Shown: piece after piece, positions 53,309-63,690 of the stretch
Layout: every line of letters starts with the position of its first letter
Numbering within the stretch: position 1 is the stretch's first letter
NCBI GenBank assembly: GCA_030323885.1
Contig: CM059194.1
Location: forward strand, 5,533,186 to 5,597,185
Reading direction: 5' to 3'
Source of the DNA: Branchipolynoe longqiensis
Lineage: Eukaryota > Annelida > Polychaeta > Phyllodocida > Polynoidae
DNA length: 64,000 nt
Translations under genes and position numbers: made by a program
Notes under the pieces: generated by a model
Database searches by the model: none
What the model saw: the letters and a program-made list of their open reading frames with translations, nothing else
Told to the model about the DNA's origin: nothing

Positions 53309-53630
53309 AAAGGCAGTGGTTATTCATACGGGACCATATCAATAACCAGAGTGCTTATTAGTATGACGGTAGTCACGTGACTAGCTTTGATCCAATCATA
53401 AGATGAAACAACCCTAACCCTAACCTAACCCTTATCCTAACCCTAACCTTTATCCTAACCCCCCCTCCTGATATGACCTTAAATGTTGCTAGGACATAAA
53501 ACAAGAACAAACAAAGTTATCCTAACTGTAACCTAGGCTAATGCGACGGGGATACAATGTGATAAAGGGGTGGCATACTAATAAGCGCTCTGGCTATTGA
53601 TACGGTCCCATACGAATAGCCACTTCCTTA
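53309..53630. mobile_element. TIR element containing telomere-like repeats and a SINE-A tail
   Basis: The left aaggcagtggttattcatac then gggaccatatcaataaccag is mirrored on the right by ctggctattgatacggtccc then atacgaatagccacttcctt. TIRs are about 55 bp. The interior holds (CCCTAA)n-like repeats at 53,409-53,460 and a SINE-A tail at 53,466-53,510. No coding capacity. Confidence 0.8.
53409..53460. repeat. Interstitial telomere-like (CCCTAA)n
   Basis: aaccctaaccctaacctaac then ccttatcctaaccctaacct, with imperfect units. Confidence 0.8.
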
Positions 53631-53651
53631 GATATAAGCTTCACCCCAAAC

Positions 53652-54712
53652 TTCCAATGTGGCTGTCTGGTGACTTCAGGTCACCTCATGGTATTTACCC
53701 GGTCTAGTTTGCATAGATAGGTAACCTGCTAAAATGGTCAAAGGGGTCCAAATATTCAAATTATAAATTCACTGGAAGCTCCAATGAATCAGAAGCAATA
53801 TGTTTTTTGAATTGTTATTATATTTCTAAATCTGAGTGAGATATGTGCATTTGAAAGATTTTGACTTTCAGATCTTTTGTATTAGCTAATGCAGGAGCCG
53901 TTCCATCCTGGGTACATAGGCCGGGCCTGAGCATTAATGGTTTGATGGGATCCACCACAAATACACAGGTCTCCGGTTTTAATGATATGATGGCAGCAGC
54001 CATTCTGGTCATGCCCATACATTATCATTTGGACAGGATCCATCGCAAATGCGCTGGGTTCTGAGCTTAACGCTATAATGGCAGCAGCCGTTCCGCAGCG
54101 TATGCACCAGAGGACAGCCCGGGGTCGTAGAGCCATATCAGTTTGTACACTCACCTATGACAAACTGCATATTCTACGATCGAGCCCGGCCTGAGCATTA
54201 ATGGTTTGATGGGATCCGCCACAAATGGTTCTGGGCTTAAAGTTATGATGGCAGCAGCCATTCCGCAATGTATGCGCCACCGGACAGCTCGGGATCACCC
54301 AGAGCCCGGCACATCCCATGGATCCCATCCAAACAAAAATGCATAAGCGCGACCAGAACGGCTGCTGCCATCATAGCATTAAATCCAGAAACCTGTGTAT
54401 TTGCGGTGGATCCCGTCAAACCATTAATGTTCAGGCCCGGCTGATGTGGCCAACATGGAATGTCTGCTGCATTAGCTAATACAAAAGATCTGAAAGTCAA
54501 AATCTTTCAAATAGACATATCTCACTTAGATTTTGAAATATAATAAAAATTCAACAAATATATTGCTTCTGATTCATTGGAGCTTCCAGTGAATTTATAA
54601 TGTGAATGTTTGGACCCCTTTGAACATTTTAGGTTACCTATCTATGCACACCAGACTGGGTAAATGCCATGAGGTGACCAAAAGTCTCTGTACAGCCACT
54701 GTGGCGGTATTT
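53652..54712. mobile_element. ~1.06 kb foldback element
   Basis: The left arm of about 350-380 bp (53,652-54,030) is the reverse complement of the right arm (54,340-54,712). Shared words are ttcactggaagctccaatga, gattttgactttcagatctt, ttgtattagctaatgcag and cattaatggtttga. The centre carries two direct copies of atgatggcagcagccattccg-type sequence (54,075 and 54,246). No transposase. Confidence 0.82.
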
Positions 54713-54719
54713 GATTAAC

Positions 54720-55500
54720 ATGACACGGGCGACCCGAGTTGCTAGAATTTCAAATCGAACACCGTGAGTGGAGTTGACAAAACACAGGCTGTGTGCAAAA
54801 ATTCCCGACCCCAGTGACCCAGGTCTTGGCTGGGGGTACTAGGAACAATGACCTCACATTTGTTCTGTAGGATAACAGCTACCAGTCCTACATGTTTTTT
54901 TGGTAATAACCCAGATTAATGAAATGGAAATTTAGCTCAAATATGCAATCATAAATACTTTCTTTTTTTTTTGGTGTAAATATAGTTTATTCATTGAATA
55001 ATGTCTTTTGTCAGCACCGTGGCACTGGTCTTCCAGCCATGTGACAATACAGTTATTTACAATATATGTATATGTCGTCTGATATTGTCATCACAGCTAG
55101 CTCAAATCAGCTGAAATAACAATATTAAACATTCAAAGACTTACATATGGTATAGTTTGACAATTCATATATAAAAATAGTAGTTATATGTTGTATTCAT
55201 ACACACTTAGATACATACATGTGTAATGATTAGACCTTTACATTACGGAGTGGTTAGGTGCATAGTTTCCCTTCATAGGTGTGTATGCCTACTATGTTGT
55301 GAATTGCACAATTATCATGTTGTTGGAGATAACATTTTGAGATGGATTGTTAGTAGAATGGTTTGTTTACTTTAAATCCTATTTTGCTGTAGTTATATCG
55401 GTTATTAAAAAAAAGAAAAAGTTGTCGGTTATGTCAGCATTTTTTCCACCCTGAGTATGGAGAAGCACGTTTGTTTATTCAAGCCGAGGGCTCAGGTGAC
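54720..55500. repeat. Dispersed repeat (mate of 24,445), interrupted by a LINE tail
   Basis: It matches up to 54,960 (atgcaatcataaatacttt) and again from 55,373 (aaatcctattttgctgtagt). The flanking tacttt on both sides of the insert is a probable target duplication. Confidence 0.65.
54962..55372 (-). mobile_element. Unclassified LINE 3' end with poly(A)
   Basis: On the minus strand it ends ttcaatgaataaactatatt then tacaccaaaaaaaaaaa, with AATAAA just before the A run. Related ends occur at 61,536-61,662 and, diverged, at about 38,640-38,700. Confidence 0.6.
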
Positions 55501-55939
55501 CCGAGTTGATTAATCAAATATGGCCCAGATGCCCACCTTCCACTTGTGGGTGATAATAGAGTAGTTATAGACACAACTAAGTAAAATTGCTCCCTACTAT
55601 GACTTATGACTGAAAAACATAGTAAACCATAGCATGAAATATTCGGAATTGTATTATAGTTCGAATTATACTGAGGCAACTTATATTAAGGGCAAGAAAT
55701 TGACAGAAAACATGATTAATTCCGTTTCACTACGTTTTGACATCATGCCTGTCCGGGATTCGCTGCCTCGAACCCATGAAAGCAGCAGCTAACCAGTCGT
55801 TTTACCGGCTCGGCTTTTCTGTGGTCGAGCCAATGACGTCATGGATGCGGTAAATCAAGATGGAGACGCCATTGGTTCGCAGACAGCACGTCGACATGCG
55901 TGTCCGTTGCGCTGCCGTACACGTGTTGGCGCATGCGTG
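55501..55939. other. Unannotated spacer
   Basis: No gene supported. Overlapping frames on both strands near 55,840-56,140 lie over G-rich sequence. Confidence 0.35.
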
Positions 55940-55944
55940 CATGG

Positions 55945-56060
55945 GACGGGCCGACGGAGGGGAGAGGCAGGGATGGAGGGGGGGGGGGGAGGGACGGAGG
56001 GGGGAGGAGCGACGGAGGAAGGAGGGAGGAGGGAGGGAGAGGAGGAGAGGGAGGGGGGTG
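55945..56060. repeat. G-rich purine tract
   Basis: ggagggaggagggagggaga-type sequence with G10 at 55,980-55,989. Confidence 0.8.
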
Positions 56061-56164
56061 AGGATCAAAAGGCAGCATGCCAGCTCTCACCCTGCCCCTA
56101 TCTAATCCCCACCCAACACCTACCCGACCCCAACCGCACAAACTAACCCTCTAACTTAACCCAC

Positions 56165-56655
56165 CAAACCCAGCCCAGCCCCAGCCCCAGCCCCAGCCCC
56201 AGCTCCAGCCCCAGCCCCAGCCCCAGCCCCAGCCCCAGCCCCAGCCCCAGCCCCAGCCCCAGCCCCAGCCCCAGCCCCAGCCCCAGGCCCAGCCCCAGCC
56301 CCAGCTCAAATCCCAGACCCACCCCACTTCAGCACAGCCCCAGCCCCAGCCACGCCCTAGTTCTGCTCCAGCCCCAGCACCAGTACCTCCCCCAGTCCCA
56401 GTCCCCCCCAGCCCCCCAGCCCCTCTCCCCCAGCCCCGGCCCCAACCCCTCCCCCAGCCCCAGTCCCATCCCCCAGCCCCAGCCCCAGCCCCAGCCCCAG
56501 CCCCAGCCCCAGCCCCAGCCCCAGCCCCAGACCAGGCCCCAGACCAGGCCCCAGACCAGGCCCCCAGCCCCAGCCCAGCCCCAGCCCCAGCCCCAGCCCC
56601 AGCCCCAGCCCCAGCCCCAGCCCCAGCCCAGGCCCCCAGCCCCAGCCCCCAGACC
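56165..56655. repeat. Hexanucleotide (CCCAGC)n array
   Basis: Long perfect runs of ccccag at 56,172-56,300, 56,470-56,530 and 56,575-56,630, with degenerate interruptions. Gly/Trp and Pro frames are artefacts. Confidence 0.93.
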
Positions 56656-56890
56656 CAAACGCTCACCCAGACATCTCCACACCTCCACACCCACATCCCA
56701 CCCTACGCACACCATCACAACACCCACACCCTCAAACCCACACCTTTGCACTCACTCCCCACCCGTACGCCAGCCAATCAAATTCCCACCTTCAGCCCAC
56801 ACCCACACCCACCACCCCTCCCCCTTCCCTCTCCCCCTCCCCTTGCCCCCGCCCCCTGCTAGGTGGCGCCACCTGGTCCCGCTCCACCCT

Positions 56891-56930
56891 GGCGGCGTCC
56901 CGTGTTCTAATTAGAACACGGGACGCCGCC
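56891..56930. repeat. Perfect 40-bp palindrome
   Basis: Arm ggcggcgtcccgtgttctaa (56,891-56,910) is followed with no spacer by its exact reverse complement (56,911-56,930). A second perfect palindrome, aggtggcgccacct, lies at 56,861-56,874. Confidence 0.95.
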
Positions 56931-56974
56931 TATAATTGAATTTGATTCATTCCAATGTCTGCCAGCCTCACCCA

Positions 56975-57895
56975 CCCACTCACTTACTCACACACCCACT
57001 CATCCACTCACACACTCACTCACCCACTCACTCACACACTCACCCCTCACCCACCCATCCACTCACACACCTACCCATCCACTCACTCACCCACCCACCC
57101 ATCCACTGACCCACCCACTCACCCACCCATTCACCCACCCACTCACCCATACACTCAACCACCCACTCACCCACCCACCCACTCACCCACCCCCTTATCC
57201 ACCCACACACCCACCCACACACCCACTCACCCACCCACTCACTCACCGATTTTTATTCAGCACTAAAACACTGGTCCAACTTTTGTATTTTGTTCTACCT
57301 ATTCACAAAAAAGGAAATATATTTTCATTCATTTGAATGCCATTTTTCTTCAGCACTAAAACACTGGTCCATGCACTCACTCACCCACTCACCCACTCAC
57401 CCACTCACCCACTCACCCACTCACCCACTCACCCACTCACCCATCCACTCACCCACCCACTCACCCACTCACCCACCCATGCACCCACCCACTCATCCAT
57501 ACACTCAACCACCCACCCACTCACGCACCCACTCACGCACTCACCCACTCACCCACTCACCCACTCACCCACTCACCCATCCACTCACCCACCCACTCAC
57601 CCACTCACCGACCCATGCACCCACCCACTCACCCATACACTCAACCACCCACCCACCCACCCACGCACCCACTCACCCACTCACCCACTCACCCACCGAC
57701 CCATCCACTCACTCACCCATCCACCCATCCACTCACCCACCCCCCACCCACTCACCGACCCATTCGCCCAGCCACTCACCCATACAGTCAACCACCCACC
57801 CACCCACTCACCCACACCCTCATCCACCCACACACCCACCCACTCACTCACCCACTCACTCACCCACTCACTTACCCATTTTTCTTCAGTACTAA
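56975..57895. repeat. (CACTCACC)n array with interspersed 100-bp unit
   Basis: Runs of cactcacccac-type sequence at 56,975-57,250 and 57,370-57,885. Each run is followed by a non-repetitive unit, gcactaaaacactggtccaa ... ttgtattttgttctacctat (57,258 and, diverged, 57,888), and agcactaaaacactggtcca also occurs before the second run (57,353). A higher-order structure. Confidence 0.9.
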
Positions 57896-58137
57896 AACAC
57901 TGGTCCAACTTTAGTATTTTGTTCCATGTATTCACAAAGAAATAAATTTTAAAAAAGGTAACGAAGGGAGATGTGGGAGAAAGCTTACAAAGAGAGAAGG
58001 AATGCATGCAGGAGATAACTACACAACAACTGGAAGTGACAAAACAAGGGAAACAAACAAAGTCCTAACCGTTATGGGCAGCATAAATACACAATCACCA
58101 AATAAACACATTGAATTGTCACTACATTAGGCTACTG
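57896..58137. other. Spacer
   Basis: After the repeated unit no feature is recognised. Confidence 0.4.
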
Positions 58138-58140
58138 CGA

Positions 58141-58391
58141 GGTACACACCTACCGTTTATCTGCACCCACCTACCATTTATGATCTAAAACTGCCCAAAA
58201 GTCGGTAGGTGTGCGATACCCTAGCACATCTACCGATTCCGATTCGCGACTTAAAACTCAGTTTCAGGGCTAAAACTGCTTGCTTGCGATTACGATTCGC
58301 GATTCGAAAACTGAATCGGCCCGTTTTCAGTCGTAAGGACGTCGCAAGTTTTAGTGCGCGAATCCTATATGGTAGGTGTGTACTTGGCATA
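58141..58391. mobile_element. MITE, same family as 45,683-45,846
   Basis: Left aggtacacacctaccgttta, right tatatggtaggtgtgtactt. Interior ccgattcgcgacttaaaact and gattcgcgattcgaaaactg. Slightly longer (~250 bp) because of an internal partial repeat of the left end (cacccacctaccatttatga). Confidence 0.8.
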
Positions 58392-58449
58392 AGACACTGA
58401 GGTGTGCTTAGTAAACGAAAAAATGACCAAATATTGTCGTGGGAGTGAT

Positions 58450-58645
58450 GCCATTAATATGATAGGGCAAGGACTGGTTAGCTCAGTATCAGTATAATAT
58501 GACTGAGTATGATATTCGGTCGTGACACCAACGACTAGATCTCCCAGTGGGGAAACACTATAAAGTCACCATAAGTGTGCACTGTCACCAGTCGGTATCC
58601 ATCCTGATATGACCTTAGATGTTGCTAGGATTTGTTTTTTTAAAC
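58450..58645 (+). mobile_element. SINE-A, 5'-truncated
   Basis: tgccattaatatgatagggc to gatgttgctaggatttg. Confidence 0.8.
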
Positions 58646-58904
58646 AAACAAACAAACAAACCTCGTCTAGCCGCCCCTGGTTAGTGTTATGGTGGCATTT
58701 CATTAAAATAATGGAATACTGCGCATTTATTAGTAATTCCGACCACACAAATGGTTTCTATCCTATGAAAGCAGAGACGAGGATAATTCGATTACTCTCC
58801 TTGCTCTGTCTAGGCTGGGACTCCTGACTGCGTTTTGCTCTTGACACCTCACCAACGCAGCTGGATATTCTTCCTTGGCTGGATATTCATCCTTGGCTTC
58901 TGTT

Positions 58905-59555
58905 GTGGTGGGGGGGGTGATGAAAATGGGAAATATTGTGCTTAGTGCAGGTTTTCGAAACGATGCTTCTTGCTATTCCAGAGATAGCAACCTAACCATT
59001 AGACCACCTAGGTTCCCTGATGCGATCACCCTATCCGTGCCTACCCGTCTATGTGGCTCCTTGCCTGAGAGCACAGTGCAGACTGCTACGCTTGTGCACT
59101 TGGAATTGTAAGTCTGTTAAATGGCTTAGGTCCATAAGTCTTTTAATGCTTACAATTACACACATACAGGCAATGCACTTACATACTTACCCAGGGTAAG
59201 TTCAACAACCACACCGTATGTGGCTTGTACAGGATCCGGGTCACGGCAACCAGTGTCCTAGGGATGATGAAAATGGGAAACATTGCACCTGAAGCAGGAA
59301 ACGAACCCACATCTCTTGTATTCTGGGCTAGTGTTCTAACTATTACACCACCTAGGCTCCATGCTGCAATCACCCTACCCACACCCACCTGTCTAGGCGG
59401 CTCCTTGCCTGAGAGGTCAGTGCAGACTGCTACACTAACCATTACACCACCTAGGCTCCATGCTGCAATCACCCTACCCACACCCACCTGTCTAGGCGGC
59501 TCCTTGCCCGAGAGGTCAGTGCAGACTGCTACACTACTTTACTCTGTTTGTAAAT
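58905..59555 (-). mobile_element. SINE-C tandem with a 99-bp duplication
   Basis: Minus-strand copies have heads at about 58,940-59,015 and 59,300-59,360. cctaggctcc recurs at 59,351 and 59,450, exactly 99 bases apart, with the same head/tail junction (minus: ggttag/tgtag) as the 7.5 kb array. Confidence 0.85.
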
Positions 59556-59557
59556 GT

Positions 59558-59998
59558 CAAGCCGAGGCGTGGACAGTGTACAGACCACAGGTAAAAAAGC
59601 TGCATGCCTTCATGATGCAACATCTGTGTTCAATCATGAGGCTAACCTGGAAGGACAAAGTGACAAATAAGGAAATACTCGAACAGACGGGGATGCCCTC
59701 TATGGAAGATCTTCTGATCAAAAAGAATCTCCGGTGGACTGGACACCTCATGAGGATGTCATCAGACAGGCTACCAAAGCAGATCCTCTATTCTCAACTG
59801 TCTTCTGGTTACAGAAAGAGAGGGTGACCTAGTCTCCGGTTCAAGGATACCATCAAGAGAAACCTGAAGCTGAGAGACATTAAGACCGACTCATGGACGC
59901 AACTCTCACAGCAGAGAGCTAAATGGAGAGCGGCAGACAAGTAATGAAAGCAGTCTTTGTCGCATCGCGACCGACAGCATGATGATGATGATGAATGT
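59558..59998 (+). mobile_element. LINE-R 3' end inserted in SINE-C
   Basis: Starts agccgaggcgtggacagtgt. The frame continues over KKLHAFMMQHLCSIMRLTWK and PSMEDLLIKKNLRWTGHLMR to a TGA at about 59,826 (tgacct where a cgccct-type Arg codon is expected), and the nucleotide match continues to the (atg)n tail at 59,979-59,996. Confidence 0.87.
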
Positions 59999-60002
59999 CA
60001 AT

Positions 60003-60795
60003 GATAGTGTAGTAGTCTGCACTGACCTCTCAGGCAAGCAACCACATAGACAGGTAGGCGTGGGTAGTATTGTGTTAACAGGGAGCCTAGGTGATGTAAT
60101 GGTTAGCACACTAGGCACAATATTTCCCATTTTCTTCACCCCCCACAACACTGGTTGCCGTGACCATGATCCTGTACAAGCTATGCACTGTATGGTTGTT
60201 GAACCTACCCTGTGCATGTATGTGTAAGTGCATTGCTTGTATGTAATTGCAAGCATTAAATGACCATTTACAAAACTTACAATTCTAGGGGGACGAGTGT
60301 AGTAGTCTGCACTGACCTCTCAGGCAAGTAACCACATCGACAGGTAGGCGTGGGTAGTGTGGTGTTAACAGGGAGCCTAACTGGTGTAATTGTTAGCCCG
60401 GAATGCAAAGAGATGTGGGTTTGAGTCCCACTCTAGGCACAATATCTCCCCATTGTTCATCACCCCCCACAACACTGGTTGCCGTGACCATGATCCTGTA
60501 CACGTTATGTGTTGTTTGGTTGTTGAACCTGCCCTGTGTATGTATGTGTAAGTGCATTGCCTGTATGTATGTAATTGTAAGCATTAACAGACTTACAATT
60601 CCAGGGGAACGAGTGTAGTAGTCTGCACTGACCTCTCAGGCAAGTTTCCACATAGACAGGTAGGCATGGCTAGTGTGGTGTTAACAGTGAGCCTAGGTGG
60701 TGTAATGGTTAGCACACTGACCCGGAATGCAAAGAGATGTGGGTTCGAGTTCTGCTCTAGGCGCAATATTTCCGATTTTCATCAACCCCCCCCCT
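60003..60795 (+). mobile_element. SINE-C head-to-tail tandem, ~2.5 copies
   Basis: gtagtctgcactgacctctc recurs at about 60,011, 60,302 and 60,617. Heads are at about 60,085, 60,375 and 60,690. Copy lengths of about 290 and 315 differ by indels in the body. Confidence 0.85.
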
Positions 60796-61379
60796 CACAA
60801 CAATATAAGGGCTGACCGACACTGACCCTTACAGTTACAGCTCGATCTCTAATCATCGACTAGTTTAGACTAAGTCAAATCCTCCACTCGATTATGCAAG
60901 GTCTAATCATCGAGTACATTAGGCGATTGATAACTGTCGAATTCTTGTGAATAGTTAGTTTGTCCTGGTCGTGTTAGTGAACCTTTAATGCGATCAGGGA
61001 TTAAATTCCAAAGATTAGCGGAGAGAATCAAATTTGACACAACTGAGTCTTCTTTGCCTCCCCCCTCAATGACAGTGGTTGTTGCGATCTACATTCTGTA
61101 CAAGCTACCATATATGTCCCAATAGAAGCATGCTGCCCAATAGAAGCACACCCCCCATTTTATGATTGAAAGCGCACACAGATTTACGATCATATTCAGA
61201 CTGAATGCACATAAAATGAGACAATCCCACTTTATTTTGGAGGCACAACAAAAAAACATCCATGAAATTCTTTAACTTTGAATAGATGTGCATCCATGTG
61301 TCTGCACTTGCGCAGTGCGCGTCTATTGAGACATATACCGTATGTATGTAATTGCAAGCATTGATACGACTTATATAGG
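60796..61379. other. Unannotated spacer
   Basis: Nothing supported apart from a SINE-C-like scrap at 61,075-61,110 and 61,335-61,355. Confidence 0.35.
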
Positions 61380-61535
61380 TAAACCATTTAAAAGAGTTAC
61401 AATTCCAGGGGGACAAGTGTCTGTACTGACCTCTCAGGCAATGAGTCACATAGACATGTAGGCGTGGTTAGGGTGCTAACATCAGGGAGCCTAGGTGGTG
61501 TAATGGTTAGGACACTAGCCCAGAATGCAAGACGG
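61380..61535 (+). mobile_element. SINE-C, interrupted at the head
   Basis: acaattccagggggacaagt, ctaggtggtgtaatggttag, then cut at cagaatgcaagacgg by a LINE tail. Confidence 0.75.
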
Positions 61536-61662
61536 TTTTTTGTGGGGTTTTTTGGTGTAAATATAGTTTATTCATTGAATAAAGTCTTTTGTCAGCACTG
61601 AGGCACTGGTCTTGCAGCCACGTGACATTACAGTTATTTACAATATATGTACATGTAGCCTG
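61536..61662 (-). mobile_element. Unclassified LINE 3' end
   Basis: Minus strand ends attcaatgaataaactatat then ttacaccaaaaaacc, matching the insert at 54,962. Confidence 0.6.
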
Positions 61663-61672
61663 ATGTAGGTAT

Positions 61673-62021
61673 GCAGGTATTGCAGGTATTGCAGGTATAG
61701 GAATACCTCAGGGAGTTTGATGCCCCTGCCTTGCAGAGTTGTAAATCACTGCCTTGTGGTACAGGTTCTTGACAGAACCGAAGGCTAAGGGAGCAAACCC
61801 TAAACAGAAAACCATGTCACTGTGGCAGCATTAAGGGCAGTTGATGTATGGAACTTCCAAAACATCTCCCGACCAGCCACTGCAGGGACAAATAGTTTTG
61901 CGCCTGTCTTGACATGTTCTTGCCGGTGTGAAACCTCTATTTGCTCCCCGAGAGAGTGCCGCTGGTAACTTGCAAAAGCCAGCAGCACTTCAACACTTTT
62001 GCAGGCAGCTTTCATGAAATG
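61673..62021 (-). mobile_element. Unclassified element 3' part, mate of 41,263-41,620
   Basis: Matches until catgaaatgta at 62,021, where similarity stops and LINE-R begins. An open minus frame includes FMKAACKSVEVLLAFASYQR. The tail has three tgcaggtat units. Confidence 0.55.
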
Positions 62022-63365
62022 TAAAACATATCTCGGCAAGCCAGACAGAAAACATCATGACTGGTTCGACCCCAACAATCAGGAGCTACAGAATCTTATG
62101 AGCAGAAGAGACCAAGCCCACCAGAGAGTGTTGCAGACCAGGAACACTAGATCCACCACTGCAGCATACAAAGATGCCTGCAGATTGCTACAAAAATGCA
62201 CCCATGCATTGAAGTCAGACTGGTGGGAAATGAAGGCAGAGGAGCTGCAGAGAGCTGCAGACAGAAACAACATGAAGGGCTTCTACAGCAGACTGAAGGA
62301 AGTGTGGGGACCCGTGAAGAAGGGACCTGTTCACCTGAAATCAACAGATGGAATGGAGACCTTTTCTGACAGCAAGAGAGTTGTGGTAAGATGGAGTGAA
62401 CACTTCCAGAAGCTACTCAACGTCCATGGTCACATAGATCACGAAGCTCTGGACAACATCCAGCAGCGCATTACCAAAACATGCCTTGATGAGATTCCAA
62501 CCACGCATGAGATGGCTAGAGCAATCGGCAGCCTGAAAGATGGCAAAGCACCTGGGGGTGATGGAATTCCTGCTGAAGTATGGAAACACGGAGGAGACAA
62601 TCTGCTCATCAGACTGCACCAACTAATCACCAATGCCTGGGAGGAGGGTTCTGTAACCCAAGCATGGAAGGATGCCAGCATTGTAACCATCTACAAGAAA
62701 GGTGATCGAACAGACTGTGGGGACTATAGAGGAATCTCTCTTCTTCCCATAGCAGGCAAGATCTTCGCCAGGATCCTACTCAACAGACTATCTATTCACA
62801 TAACACCTGATATAGTTCCTGAGTCACAGTGTGGCTTCAGAGGTAACCAGAGCACCGTGAATATGATATTTTGTCTCCGACAGCTACAAGAAAAGTGCAT
62901 TGAGCAGGACCGACCACTGTACATGGTATTTGTCGATTTCACTAAGGCATTTGATACAGTCGGGAGGACCGGGCTATGGCAACTACTGAGGAAGTACGGA
63001 TGCCCAGAGAAGTTCACAACTATGATCGAGGCTCTACATACAGGAATGATGGCGAACGTTAGTGCTGGAGGGGAAGTCTCGGAATCGTTCGGGATTACTA
63101 ATGGGGTCAAGCAAGGTTGTGTACTGGCCCCCACGCTCTGTTCCATCTTCATATCAGCAATGCTAGATGAGGCTTTCCGAGACATGGGGGATGGCATCTA
63201 TATACAGTCCAGACAGAGCGCTGACCTATTCAATGTCACACACTTCAGAGCGAAGACCAAGACTACTCAGATACTGGTGAGAGAGCTACTATTCGCAGAT
63301 GACAGTGCACTGGTTGCCCACTCTGCTGAAGAGATCCAGAAAATAGTGGACGCTTTCTCCGATGC
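62022..63365 (+). pseudogene. LINE-R reverse transcriptase, N-terminal to palm, frame intact, both ends missing
   Basis: The open frame runs from about 61,999 and aligns as LINE from about 62,030 to 63,365. Visible RT blocks include KDGKAPGGDGIPAEVWK, DYRGISLLPIAGKIFARILL, ESQCGFRGNQSTVNMIF, MVFVDFTKAFDTV (Asp313 counted from 61,999), NGVKQGCVLAPTLCSIF and ELLFADDSALVAHS (Asp434 and Asp435). All three catalytic Asp residues are present. It would copy RNA to DNA at a nicked target. The endonuclease domain and the C-terminal tail are missing. The frame ends a few codons after the switch to inverted sequence at 63,366. Confidence 0.9.
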
Positions 63366-63690
63366 TGTTGGTCACGATGCGACAAAGACTGCTTTCATTA
63401 CTTGACTGCCGCTCTCCATTTAGCTCTCTGCTGTGAGAGTTGTGTCCATGAGTCGGTCTTAATGTCTCTCAGCTTCAGGTTTCTCTTGATGGTATCCTTG
63501 AACCGGAGACGAGGGCACCCTCTCTTTCTGTAACCAGAAGACAGTTGAGAATAGAGGATCTGCTTTGGTAGCCTGTCTGATGACATCCTCATGAGGTGTC
63601 CAGTCCACCAGAGATTCTTTTTGATCAGAAGATCTTCCATAGAGGGCAGCCCCGTCCATTCGAGTATTATAACCAAACAACATGTGACCA
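63366..63690 (-). mobile_element. LINE-R 3' end in inverted orientation
   Basis: On the minus strand it encodes MEDLLIKKNLWWTGHLMRMS and RKRGCPRLRFKDTIKRNLKL to a stop, then 3' UTR up to gtcgcatcgtgaccaac without the (ATG)n tail. It is joined directly to the plus-strand RT. Confidence 0.88.

Noticed and set aside
55839..56146. Overlapping ORFs on both strands near a CpG-rich segment
   Set aside because: They cover a G-rich purine tract; no splice sites or motifs make one frame more plausible.
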